The position numbers were made by a program, and so were the translations under genes. DNA of 64,000 nt from an uncultured Bacteroidota bacterium (lineage in GTDB: Bacteria; Bacteroidota; Bacteroidia; Flavobacteriales; Schleiferiaceae): assembly GCA_913057235.1 (NCBI GenBank), contig CAJXNI010000008.1:45859-109858 (forward strand). Direction: 5' to 3'. The notes under the pieces were generated by a model that was not told where the DNA came from, did not search any database, and worked only from the letters and a program-made list of their open reading frames with translations. Positions within the stretch are counted from its first letter, which is position 1, and the number at the start of each line of letters is the position of its first letter. Below are positions 34,310-42,203 of the stretch, piece after piece.

Positions 34310-35995
34310 ATGAGAAAGTTTTATGCACTTGTAGCGGCAATGTTTCTTGCTAGCAGTGTAGGGTTTGCTCAAAGTAGTGTTACCTTTCAGGTAGACATGA
34401 CCGGGCAAACTGTATCGGCTAACGGAGTTCACATTGCCGGTGATTTTCAATCGGCTGCTGGTGCCCCTGGAAACTGGGACCCCGCTGCCACTGCTCTTAC
34501 CCAAGTGGGTACTTCTAACATTTACGAAGTTCAAGTAACTATACCTGATGGCATTTACCAGTTTAAATTCATTAATGGTAACGCTTGGGGTGATGATGAA
34601 GGTGTACCTGCTCAGAGCCAGGTTAGTCTTGGTTTAGGTTTTGACAACGGAAACAGTAACCGTTACCTGGTAGTAGACGGAAATACTGTGATGGATCCCG
34701 TATTATTTGGTGGTAACGCCCCTGCAGGTAAAGAATTGGTTACCATGGTAGTTGACATGGGCCAAGAGGCTACGGTAGACGACACCGTGAGTGTGGCGGG
34801 CAACTTCCAAGGCTGGTCTCCCGGCTCTACCATTATGGCCGACCTTTTAAATGACAGCATTTACCGCACCAGCGCTTATGTAAACCCCGGTGATACCGTT
34901 GATTTCAAATACATCAATGGTACTTCTTGGGCGCAAAATGAGTCTGTGCCTGGAGCTTGTGCGGTGGGTGGCAACCGTAGAGGAATCATTGCCAGCGACA
35001 CGGTTCTAGGCCCTGTATGCTTTGGTCAATGCATTGCCTGCTTTATTCCTGACACATTTGACGTGACCATTAAGGTAGATATGAGTACTACCTGTGGTTT
35101 TGACCCTGCTACTGACGTGGTAGACGTAGCTGGTCCATTTAACAATTGGCCCGGAAGCTTTGATGCCAATACTGAATTAACAGATCCTGATAACGACTTG
35201 GTGTATGAAGGTACCTTCCGCTGGACGGCTCCTTCTATGGACTACAAAGCTCGTTTTCACGTGGGAGGCACAACTACCAACTGGGAAAGCGGCAACAACC
35301 GTACAGTAAATTTCTCTGGTGACACCGTGCTTAACGTGCGTTGCTTTGGTTTTGAAGCTTATGGCGCCTGTGCGCCTAAGGCTGACCCATCTGATATTAC
35401 CTTTCAAGTGGATATGACCAACGGTCCTGCCAACTTTGTTAAAGTTTATCTAATTGGTGACTTTACAGACCCAGCATGGCAAGGTGGTAAAATTGAGCTT
35501 ACGCCAGTGCCCGGACAGCCCGGTGTTTTTGAAACCACCGTTAATGATATTTGCCCTGGCAAAATTGCTTACAAGTACATGATTGAAGATGGTTCTGCCG
35601 TTGAAATTGAAGAATCTTTTGCCAATGCTACCGACACATCTTGTTTAGAACCAAGCGGTACCGGCAATTTCAACCGTTTTTACGTGCGTCCTGATGATCA
35701 GCCTAAAACACTTTCTGCACCTTGGGAGCTTTGTGCCAGTGTAGGAATTACTGAAGTGGAAGCCATAGATTTTAACGTGTATCCTAATCCTTTCTCTGGA
35801 GCAGCTACGGTTGAATTAGGCAATGGTGTATTTGATCTAGCTATGATTGACGTTACCGGAAAAACAGTAAGCAACCTTAACGGTGTAAGCGGAGACGTTA
35901 CTTTAAATGCCAATGGTGTTGGCCCTGGCGTGTATATTCTCTCTATCACTAATCAAGAAGGTGTTACAGCTACCAAAAAAGTAGTGATTAAGTAA
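34310..35995 (+). CDS. T9SS type A secreted protein with four glucan-binding-like Ig modules
   Basis: 561 residues with signal peptide MRKFYALVAAMFLASSVGFA. Four tandem beta-sandwich modules of about 100-115 residues follow (about 22-130, 140-245, 250-355, 362-470). Each opens like VTFQVDMTG/VTMVVDMG/VTIKVDMST/ITFQVDMTN and then has V-IAGDF or VAGNFQGW, the pattern of CBM20/CBM48-type and starch-binding E-set folds. The C-terminal about 80 residues are a T9SS type A domain (FNVYPNPFSGAATVEL, GVYILSI, KKVVIK). It is divergent to the secreted GH13 enzyme, so it probably binds alpha-glucan at the surface or scaffolds its breakdown. The binding role is inferred from module type and context. A strong terminator follows. 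Confidence 0.85.
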   Translation: MRKFYALVAAMFLASSVGFAQSSVTFQVDMTGQTVSANGVHIAGDFQSAAGAPGNWDPAATALTQVGTSNIYEVQVTIPDGIYQFKFINGNAWGDDEGVPAQSQVSLGLGFDNGNSNRYLVVDGNTVMDPVLFGGNAPAGKELVTMVVDMGQEATVDDTVSVAGNFQGWSPGSTIMADLLNDSIYRTSAYVNPGDTVDFKYINGTSWAQNESVPGACAVGGNRRGIIASDTVLGPVCFGQCIACFIPDTFDVTIKVDMSTTCGFDPATDVVDVAGPFNNWPGSFDANTELTDPDNDLVYEGTFRWTAPSMDYKARFHVGGTTTNWESGNNRTVNFSGDTVLNVRCFGFEAYGACAPKADPSDITFQVDMTNGPANFVKVYLIGDFTDPAWQGGKIELTPVPGQPGVFETTVNDICPGKIAYKYMIEDGSAVEIEESFANATDTSCLEPSGTGNFNRFYVRPDDQPKTLSAPWELCASVGITEVEAIDFNVYPNPFSGAATVELGNGVFDLAMIDVTGKTVSNLNGVSGDVTLNANGVGPGVYILSITNQEGVTATKKVVIK

Positions 35996-36019
35996 TCGTT
36001 TCTTGTAATTTGATATTTT

Positions 36020-36052
36020 AAAGACGGTGGTTTTTTCAACCACCGTCTTTTT
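36020..36052 (+). terminator. Terminator after the starch-locus T9SS gene
   Basis: A perfect 13-bp stem AAAGACGGTGGTT (36020-36032) pairs with AACCACCGTCTTT (36038-36050), with loop TTTTC and a following T-run. Confidence 0.92.
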
Positions 36053-36070
36053 CTTTTCAGAGACTAACCA

Positions 36071-36101
36071 AAAAAAGCCTGTGGAATGCACAGGCTTTTT
36101 T
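36071..36101. terminator. Bidirectional terminator before the bacilliredoxin gene
   Basis: Stem AAAAAAGCCTGTG (36071-36083) pairs with CACAGGCTTTTTT (36089-36101) around a 5-base loop. A and T tracts on both sides allow it to end the leftward bacilliredoxin transcript and act as a second terminator for the rightward one. Confidence 0.85.
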
Positions 36102-36126
36102 CATTTAATCTTAAAACTTGAGCAGC

Positions 36127-36540
36127 CTAGCAACAATGCTCGTCAAAAGCTTGTTTTAAATTCTCAGCTATCATTTCTGCGGGTCTACCTTCAATGTGGT
36201 GCCGCTCAATCATGTGAACCAGATTGCCATCTTTAAACAAGGCAATACTGGGAGACGAGGGCGGGAAAGGAGCCATTAGGTCACGCGCTGCTTTTACGGC
36301 CTCCACATCGTTTCCGGCAAAAGCGGTAATCATTCGGCTGGGCTTTTTCTCATTACTAACAGCCAGTTTTACTGCTGGTCTGGCATTAGCTGCAGCACAT
36401 CCGCAAACCGAGTTTATTACCACCAGAGTGGTGCCTTCTGCTTTTACGGCTTCTTCTACTTCCTGAGCAGTTTTGGTTTCTTGTATGCCCACTTGGGTTA
36501 AATCTTCCCGCATTGGGGCTACTATATCTTCTGGGTACAT
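36127..36540 (-). CDS. BrxA/BrxB-family bacilliredoxin (YphP/YqiW)
   Basis: 137 residues of the thioredoxin-fold DUF1094 family. The characteristic CGC active site is in NSVCGCAAANARPAV at about residues 51-53, and SPSIALFKDG and the HHIEGR motif match the family. In Bacillus these proteins remove bacillithiol from S-bacillithiolated proteins; in Bacteroidota the thiol partner may differ. The C-terminus ends in a Cys-Cys pair (DEHCC). It is a single-gene unit with its own -7 element and terminator. Family assignment is firm; the partner thiol is not known from sequence. Confidence 0.92.
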   Translation of the reverse strand: MYPEDIVAPMREDLTQVGIQETKTAQEVEEAVKAEGTTLVVINSVCGCAAANARPAVKLAVSNEKKPSRMITAFAGNDVEAVKAARDLMAPFPPSSPSIALFKDGNLVHMIERHHIEGRPAEMIAENLKQAFDEHCC

Positions 36541-36555
36541 AATCTAAATTTTTAG

Positions 36556-36563
36556 CAAAGTTA
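36556..36563 (-). promoter_or_regulatory. -7 element of the bacilliredoxin gene (TAACTTTG on the minus strand)
   Basis: Read leftwards, TAACTTTG is an exact TAnnTTTG match ending 15 bases before the start at 36540. The upstream gene's terminator hairpin occupies the -33 region. Confidence 0.45.
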
Positions 36564-36570
36564 CAAAGCA

Positions 36571-36600
36571 AAAAGCCCGGTGCATAATCACCAGGCTTTT
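36571..36600 (-). terminator. Terminator of the leftward PH-like membrane protein gene
   Basis: Stem AAAAGCCCGGTG (36571-36582) pairs with CACCAGGCTTTT (36589-36600) with one mismatch; on the minus strand a T-rich stretch follows. It lies about 30 bases past the stop at 36631. Confidence 0.75.
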
Positions 36601-36630
36601 CAACCATAGAATTCAGTTATAAGATGCCGC

Positions 36631-37110
36631 TTAAATGAACAAATGCAAGTTTTTAGGGGACTTTTCACGATGTATATCGGCTACGGCCTGCTCTAATTTT
36701 TTGAGTTTACGGTCACTTAAAATAGTAATGGAAAAGCTTTCGCTTACCTCTTTACCCTGTTTTATAAAGGTAACTATCAGCTTTTTGCGTATTCCGCTCA
36801 AGTCAATGTCTAAATCGGTAATATTCATTTTAGGTATTACCAACTCTTTGCCAAATAAAGTACTCAGGGCCAAATGTGATTTAATTTTTACTACATCTGA
36901 CTTAGCATCAAAAGTAAAAAGCGGATACCCTACATAACTGTAAAAAGCAATCACCAAAACAGGAATGGCAATGGCCACGTAACCGTTGAGTTTGGCCCCT
37001 CCAAAAAAGCCCGGTATAAAAAGAAATAGTACATCTATGGCCACTAATATGAGTAGCAAAATGGGCATTAACTTTAGGGTTTTGCCTATTTGTTTATTGG
37101 TTACAAACAT
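36631..37110 (-). CDS. Small membrane protein, PH-like domain (unrecognised family)
   Basis: About 159 residues from ATG 37110 (MFVTNKQIGKTLKLMPILLL). Two transmembrane helices (about 14-34 and 44-66) are followed by a soluble C-terminal domain of about 95 residues with beta-strand character (FTFDAKSDVVKIKSHLAL, LVIPKMNITDLDIDLSGI, KKLIVTFIKQGKEV) and a final basic helix. This resembles the bacterial membrane-associated PH (bPH) layout common in Bacteroidota, but I cannot place it in a named family. A TTG start at 37128 would lie inside the -7 box and was rejected. It is a single-gene unit. Confidence 0.75.
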   Translation of the reverse strand: MFVTNKQIGKTLKLMPILLLILVAIDVLFLFIPGFFGGAKLNGYVAIAIPVLVIAFYSYVGYPLFTFDAKSDVVKIKSHLALSTLFGKELVIPKMNITDLDIDLSGIRKKLIVTFIKQGKEVSESFSITILSDRKLKKLEQAVADIHREKSPKNLHLFI

Positions 37111-37125
37111 GGTTGAACTGTGAAT

Positions 37126-37133
37126 CAAAAATA
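37126..37133 (-). promoter_or_regulatory. -7 element (TATTTTTG on the minus strand) of the PH-like gene
   Basis: Read leftwards, TATTTTTG is an exact TAnnTTTG match 15 bases before ATG 37110. It overlaps the alternative TTG start at 37128, which decides for the ATG. Confidence 0.45.
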
Positions 37134-37170
37134 AAAATTTATACCGTTATTATTTTATAGCAAAAGCTCT

Positions 37171-37611
37171 CTAGCGCTTTTGTCTAAAAAAGTTTAGTAA
37201 AAGCTCGCTACATTCATTACGTAAAATACCACTGTTTAGTTTGGTCTTGGGATGCAGTTTTCCACCTTGAGTGCTAAAACCACGTTTAGGGTCTGGAGCG
37301 GCAAAAACTACTCGTTCAATTTGGCTCCAATACAAGGCACCGGCACACATAGAGCAGGGTTCTAGGGTAACAAAAAGTGTGCATTTGTGCAAATACTTAC
37401 CCCCTAAATAAGAAGCAGCTGCGGTAATGGCTTGCATTTCTGCGTGCGCAGTAACATCTTTTAGGCGCTCCGTTAAATTATGACCTCGCCCTATGATTTT
37501 ACCGTTCGCTACCACCACTGCTCCTACCGGCACCTCATCTTCAGCCAAGGCCTTTTGAGCCTCTAAATAAGCTTGTTTCATAAAATGCTCATCGCCAAAA
37601 GGTTGAATCAT
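37171..37611 (-). CDS. tadA: tRNA-specific adenosine-34 deaminase
   Basis: 146 residues with the cytidine/deoxycytidylate deaminase zinc motifs HAEMQAI (His and catalytic Glu at about 60-62) and PCSMCAGAL (two Cys, about 90-93). The N-terminus [20 protein letters not shown] and the GYW-like [12 protein letters not shown] segment fit TadA. It converts A34 to inosine in tRNA-Arg(ACG), required for reading CGC/CGA codons. It is transcribed leftwards, divergent from aspS, with overlapping promoter elements. Confidence 0.94.
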   Translation of the reverse strand: MIQPFGDEHFMKQAYLEAQKALAEDEVPVGAVVVANGKIIGRGHNLTERLKDVTAHAEMQAITAAASYLGGKYLHKCTLFVTLEPCSMCAGALYWSQIERVVFAAPDPKRGFSTQGGKLHPKTKLNSGILRNECSELLLNFFRQKR

Positions 37612-37664
37612 TATTTTCTAATTATGGGTCTTACAGAATTCAAAGCTTTAAATATAGGCTCTGG

Positions 37665-37685
37665 CAAAGCTATATTGTAATTTTG
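37665..37685. promoter_or_regulatory. Back-to-back divergent -7 elements of tadA and aspS
   Basis: CAAAGCTA at 37665-37672 reads TAGCTTTG leftwards (tadA), and TAATTTTG at 37678-37685 reads rightwards (aspS). Only five bases separate two exact TAnnTTTG boxes pointing outward, so each polymerase site covers the other's -33 region. A TTG read leftwards at 37696-37698 gives tadA a -33 match with a 23-base spacer. Confidence 0.55.
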
Positions 37686-37703
37686 TGCGCTAAATCAAAA
37701 AGC

Positions 37704-39458
37704 ATGCTAAGAACGCATCACTGTGGTGAGCTTAATGCCGATGCCATAGGCACTACCGTAACCTTATGTGGTTGGACCCAGAAGGTTAGAAACCTGGGAG
37801 GAATGACTTTTATTGATCTTAGAGACCGTTATGGCATTACCCAATTGGCCTTTAATGAAGGCTGGGACGTTAAATTAATGGAGCAGGCTCGCAAGGTGGG
37901 CCGTGAATTTGTTTTGCAAGCCACCGGTAAAGTGATTGCCCGCGAGAGCCCTAACCCCAATAATCCTACCGGGGCCATTGAAATAAAAACCCAACAGCTT
38001 ACGGTTTTGAATGCGGCCAAAAACCCTCCCTTTACCATAGAAGCCGAAACGGACGGTGGTGAAGAATTACGCATGCGCTATCGCTATTTGGATTTGCGCA
38101 GAAGCCCTCTGCAAAAGAATGTGCTTTTGCGCCACCGGGTAGACCACGAAGTCCGCAATTACCTAAATGCTCAGGGGTTTTTAAATATTGAAACCCCCTA
38201 CCTGATTAAGTCTACTCCAGAAGGTGCGCGCGATTTTGTAGTGCCTTCACGCACCAATATCGGTCAGTTTTACGCCCTACCCCAATCGCCTCAAACTTTT
38301 AAACAGTTGCTTATGGTTTCCGGCTACGACCGGTATTACCAGATTGTGCGCTGTTTTAGAGATGAGGACCTAAGAGCCGACCGCCAACCCGAGTTTACGC
38401 AAATAGACTGTGAAATGAGTTTTGTGGAGCGCGATGACGTGCTGCAAACCTTTGAAGGTTTAACCCGGCATTTGTTGGAAAAAGTGGCCGGCCAAGAGGT
38501 AGGCGAGTTTCCTCGGATGAGCTACCAGGAGGCCATGGAAAATTACGGCAATGACAAACCCGACATACGGTTTGACATGCGAATTAAAAACCTGAATGAT
38601 GTGGCCCAAAACAAAGGCTTTAAAGTTTTTGACCAGGCCGAAAGGGTGGTAGCCATAAATGTGGAAGGCTGCGCACACTTCAGTCGTAAGCAGCTAGATG
38701 CCCTAACCGCCTGGGTGAAAAGACCTCAAATTGGCATGGCGGGCGTTATTTGGTGTAAACATCAGGAAGATGGTAGTTTTAAATCTTCGGTAGATAAATT
38801 CTTTAGCCAGGAAGACCTGCAGGCCTGGAGCGAAAAATGTGAAAGCCAACCGGGTGACCTTATGTTGGTGCTGGCCGGTGCCAAGGCTAAAACCTTAAAA
38901 GCCATGGGTGAGTTGCGCTTACACCTGGCTGAGGAGCTGAACTTGCGCAACCCAGAAGAGTTTGCTCCGCTTTGGGTAGTGGATTTCCCTCTGCTGGAGT
39001 GGGACGAGGAAACCCAGCGTTACTATGCCATGCACCACCCCTTTACCGCTCCGCTGGAAGAAGACTTAAATCTACTGGAAAGTGACCCGGGCGCGGCACG
39101 GGCCAATGCTTATGATCTGGTGTTAAATGGCAATGAAATTGGCGGGGGCAGCATCCGTATTCACGACCGCAGCCTGCAAAAGAAAATGTTTGATGTACTT
39201 GGCTTTACAGCCGATGAGGCTCAAAAACAATTTGGCTTTTTAATGGATGCTTTTGAATACGGAGCCCCTCCTCATGGCGGTATTGCCTTTGGGCTAGATC
39301 GTTTGGTAGCCATATTAGGCGGTAAGGAAACCATCCGCGATTTTATTGCCTTCCCTAAAAATAATGCCGGTAGAGATTTAATGATTGATGCACCATCGGG
39401 CGTAAGCCAGGAACAACTCAACGAGCTTAGCCTGAGTCTAAAGCTGCAGGAAGAATAA
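37704..39458 (+). CDS. aspS: Aspartyl-tRNA synthetase
   Basis: 584 residues from ATG 37704 ([19 protein letters not shown]), the bacterial-type AspRS length. It has an OB-fold anticodon domain ([22 protein letters not shown], landmark near residues 22-43), class II motif 2 ([21 protein letters not shown]) and motif 3 ([15 protein letters not shown]), and the bacterial GAD insertion between them. An upstream in-frame TTG at 37683 sits in the -7 box and was rejected. It overlaps the ClC gene by one base (TAATG), so the two are translationally coupled. Confidence 0.97.
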   Translation: MLRTHHCGELNADAIGTTVTLCGWTQKVRNLGGMTFIDLRDRYGITQLAFNEGWDVKLMEQARKVGREFVLQATGKVIARESPNPNNPTGAIEIKTQQLTVLNAAKNPPFTIEAETDGGEELRMRYRYLDLRRSPLQKNVLLRHRVDHEVRNYLNAQGFLNIETPYLIKSTPEGARDFVVPSRTNIGQFYALPQSPQTFKQLLMVSGYDRYYQIVRCFRDEDLRADRQPEFTQIDCEMSFVERDDVLQTFEGLTRHLLEKVAGQEVGEFPRMSYQEAMENYGNDKPDIRFDMRIKNLNDVAQNKGFKVFDQAERVVAINVEGCAHFSRKQLDALTAWVKRPQIGMAGVIWCKHQEDGSFKSSVDKFFSQEDLQAWSEKCESQPGDLMLVLAGAKAKTLKAMGELRLHLAEELNLRNPEEFAPLWVVDFPLLEWDEETQRYYAMHHPFTAPLEEDLNLLESDPGAARANAYDLVLNGNEIGGGSIRIHDRSLQKKMFDVLGFTADEAQKQFGFLMDAFEYGAPPHGGIAFGLDRLVAILGGKETIRDFIAFPKNNAGRDLMIDAPSGVSQEQLNELSLSLKLQEE

Positions 39459-41230
39459 TGCCGCAAAAGCCGCAAAGCCTATTGGGCAAGTTTTTGGTTT
39501 GGCGCGCTAGGCATGTTACTCAGCAACAGTTCATCCTGTTTTTAAGTGTTTTGGTGGGTTTTATAACCGGGCTGGCCGCGGTTACCCTGAAAAATACCAC
39601 ACATTTTGTACAGGAATTTCTGCAGTCAGACTTTGTTGGCAGTTACTTTAATGTCTACTACTTCGCCTTTCCGCTTATTGGCATTGGCCTTACCCTGCTG
39701 GTGAAACAGTTTATTAAAGGTCCCGTGGGCGAGGGCATCCCTTCAACCCTTTTTGCCATATCGCGCAGGCAAGGCTTTATACGGCCTTTTAAAATGTATG
39801 CCTCGCTTATCACCAGCATGTTTACCGTAGGTTTTGGCGGCTCAGTAGGGCTGGAAGGGCCTACCGTTTCTACCGGATCAGCTATTGGTAGTAACCTGGG
39901 CCGGCTTATGCACGTAAACTTTAAGCAACGCATCTTACTCATTAGCTGTGCCACAGCCGGAGCAATAGCCTCCATTTTTAATGCCCCTATTGCCGCTATT
40001 ATTTTTACCATTGAAATTTTTAGCCTCGATCTTACCTTCAGCTCACTTATTCCCTTGCTACTGGCTTCGGTAAGCGGAGCGGTAACCAGCATTTTTATTG
40101 AAGGCAGTGACTACCTTTTTCACTATAAATTTATTGAGCCATTTACCATAGATGACCTGCCCTTTTACATTTTGCTGGGGGTTTTAAGCGCCTTGGTTTC
40201 TGTGTACTTTAATAAAACCTACTTCTATTTTGATCGCTTCTTTAGCAAGTTTAAAACGCCCGGGCAGAAAACACTGGTAGGCGGGTTAGCCTTGGGCCTC
40301 ATCATTTGGCTCATTCCGCCCTTGTATGGCGAGGGCTATGAAACCATAAACCACTTGCTGAATGGAAACATTGAAACCATAGTACAGCAAAGCGTGGTCT
40401 ACGATTATTTTAAGGGCGAATACGTAATAGTGGCCCTGCTATTGGGTTTGGTGTTATTTAAAATTTTTGCCACCGTGTTTACCATTGGCGCAGGTGGGGT
40501 AGGCGGTATTTTTGCACCCAGCCTTTTTGTTGGCTCCTCTATGGGCTATCTCTTTGCCCGGCTTTTAAATTCAACGGGGTTTGTAAACATCAGCACCACC
40601 AACTTCTCCCTTATAGGTATGGCCGGTCTTATGGCGGGGGTGCTGCATGCTCCGCTTACCGCGATATTTATGATTGCCGAAATTACCGGAGGCTATGAGC
40701 TTTTTATTCCGCTCATGTTGGTTGCAGCCATCTCATTTCAGATTACCCGGCAAATTATGCCCCATAGCATTTACACCACACAATTGGCGCAAAGAGGCGA
40801 CCTGCTTACGCACAATAAAGACCAGGCCATCCTCACCTTAATGAGCATCAATAATGTGGTTGAGAAAGACTTTAAGCGCGTAAACTCCAACATGAACTTG
40901 GGTGAATTGGTAAAAGTAGTGGCCAAAAGTCGTAGAAATTTATTCCCGGTTATTGATGAAAATGATTTGCTGGTAGGCGTGCTTACGCTAGATGATTTCA
41001 GGCATTTAATGTTTGACCAAAGCCTTTATGAAAATACCATGGTTTCAGAGCTCATGAGCCCCCCCCCGGCATACGTGCAACAAGGAGACAACATGAGCGA
41101 GGTGATGAAAAAATTTCAGAGTACCGGAGCCTGGAACTTGCCCGTGGTCAAAGACGGTAAATACCTGGGCTTTGTGAGCAAAAGCAAATTATTCTCTGTG
41201 TATCGCAGGAAACTGATTGAATTCAACTAA
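39458..41230 (+). CDS. ClC-type chloride channel/transporter with CBS domains
   Basis: 590 residues. The membrane part (about 20-430) carries the ClC selectivity motifs: GFGGSVGLEGPTVSTGSAIG with the gating Glu, GAGGVGGIFAPSLFVG, and an N-terminal PVGEGIPSTL segment. The C-terminal about 130 residues hold two CBS domains (FPVIDENDLLVGVLTLDDF and NLPVVKDGKYLGFVSKSKL), which in relatives bind adenine nucleotides and regulate transport. It moves chloride or another anion, perhaps with proton exchange, across the inner membrane. Coupling to aspS is by a one-base overlap; the sulfotransferase-like gene follows after eight bases. Confidence 0.95.
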   Translation: MPQKPQSLLGKFLVWRARHVTQQQFILFLSVLVGFITGLAAVTLKNTTHFVQEFLQSDFVGSYFNVYYFAFPLIGIGLTLLVKQFIKGPVGEGIPSTLFAISRRQGFIRPFKMYASLITSMFTVGFGGSVGLEGPTVSTGSAIGSNLGRLMHVNFKQRILLISCATAGAIASIFNAPIAAIIFTIEIFSLDLTFSSLIPLLLASVSGAVTSIFIEGSDYLFHYKFIEPFTIDDLPFYILLGVLSALVSVYFNKTYFYFDRFFSKFKTPGQKTLVGGLALGLIIWLIPPLYGEGYETINHLLNGNIETIVQQSVVYDYFKGEYVIVALLLGLVLFKIFATVFTIGAGGVGGIFAPSLFVGSSMGYLFARLLNSTGFVNISTTNFSLIGMAGLMAGVLHAPLTAIFMIAEITGGYELFIPLMLVAAISFQITRQIMPHSIYTTQLAQRGDLLTHNKDQAILTLMSINNVVEKDFKRVNSNMNLGELVKVVAKSRRNLFPVIDENDLLVGVLTLDDFRHLMFDQSLYENTMVSELMSPPPAYVQQGDNMSEVMKKFQSTGAWNLPVVKDGKYLGFVSKSKLFSVYRRKLIEFN

Positions 41231-41238
41231 AGAAAACC

Positions 41239-42081
41239 ATGCCCCCAAAAACCAAAATTCTGTTCCGCTTTTTATGGGGGCTTCGATTAGATGGTCTGGA
41301 TCACTATTGTTTAAATGCTCTCCCCAAAATATACAATCGCGGATATGATCTGTCTTCCAGCACTACAAACAGCCTTTTTTCAGCCCAACCTTTCCCGCAA
41401 CCCGCTTATTCAGCAAAAGAACAGTCAAATTACGCTTTCAAAAAAGAAAGGGTAACCAAGGCCCTGCAAACCAACGCCTCTTATCAAAAACGCATTCTTT
41501 TACTTAAACACCCCTATACATGGTTGACTGAAAGGTTCTTCCAAAGCTTGGTTTTGCAGCCTGCTATCATTGAGCAAGGCCCCATTTACCTTAGTGTATT
41601 GAACAAGTTTAAAAAGAAAGAGGTGAAGCGCGATGCCGTGAATTTTAGTGAGCTTATTGGAGAGGCAGTAGGAATCTCAACTGATCAGGCTGAGCAATTT
41701 TTACGACAGACCGCTAGCCTTGACCTGGACTTCTTAGCCGAAATGACCAAAAACTGGCAAGGCCTGGTCTTTAAATTTGAAGATTTTGAACAGAAAAACC
41801 TAAATGCACTTAACCGCTATTTAGGAGTAGACATTCTCAAAGCTGCCCGCCAAATACCAGAGCTATTTAGAGCTTGGCCTCAATCTTTAAAATGGCAAGC
41901 CTGGCTTTCGCCCGATGATCAGAAGCTTTGTGAAGAAATAGCCAAGCCCTATTTCACCTCCCTAGGCTATTCTCTACCTCAAACCCAAGCGTATAGTCAG
42001 TGGGGTAAAACCAGCGAAATTAGCGCTATTTTTAGAAAATCGGTGCAAATACAAAGAGGCGTTTTAGCAGCCAACTTATAA
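41239..42081 (+). CDS. Divergent sulfotransferase-like protein
   Basis: 280 residues, no signal peptide, no close family recognised. Several features fit the sulfotransferase fold: an N-terminal GLRLDGLDHYCLNALPK that may replace the usual PxSGTT phosphosulfate-binding loop, KRILLLKHPYTWLTERF like the RxPxxxxxSxy segment, GLVFKFEDFEQ like the xxRYEDL strand, and a C-terminal WLSPDDQKLCEEIAKPYFTSLGY like the terminal helix plus LGY. If real, it would transfer sulfate from PAPS to a lipid or glycan. Key loop residues are weak, so a non-catalytic or glycosyltransferase-like role remains open. It is the last gene of the aspS-clc run. Confidence 0.5.
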   Translation: MPPKTKILFRFLWGLRLDGLDHYCLNALPKIYNRGYDLSSSTTNSLFSAQPFPQPAYSAKEQSNYAFKKERVTKALQTNASYQKRILLLKHPYTWLTERFFQSLVLQPAIIEQGPIYLSVLNKFKKKEVKRDAVNFSELIGEAVGISTDQAEQFLRQTASLDLDFLAEMTKNWQGLVFKFEDFEQKNLNALNRYLGVDILKAARQIPELFRAWPQSLKWQAWLSPDDQKLCEEIAKPYFTSLGYSLPQTQAYSQWGKTSEISAIFRKSVQIQRGVLAANL

Positions 42082-42203
42082 AGCATTGGTAAAAATTATA
42101 AACTACTTCAAACGCAGATAGTATCTTGCCAGCTCAACCTTTTTGAGTGGGTTTACGTAAATATAACAGTGATAGCCAATTCCGCTGTCCCTAAAATTTT
42201 GCT

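Noticed and set aside
42133..42147. CTCAA/TTGAG hairpin after the sulfotransferase-like gene
   Set aside because: Only five base pairs and no T-run after it; too weak to call a terminator.
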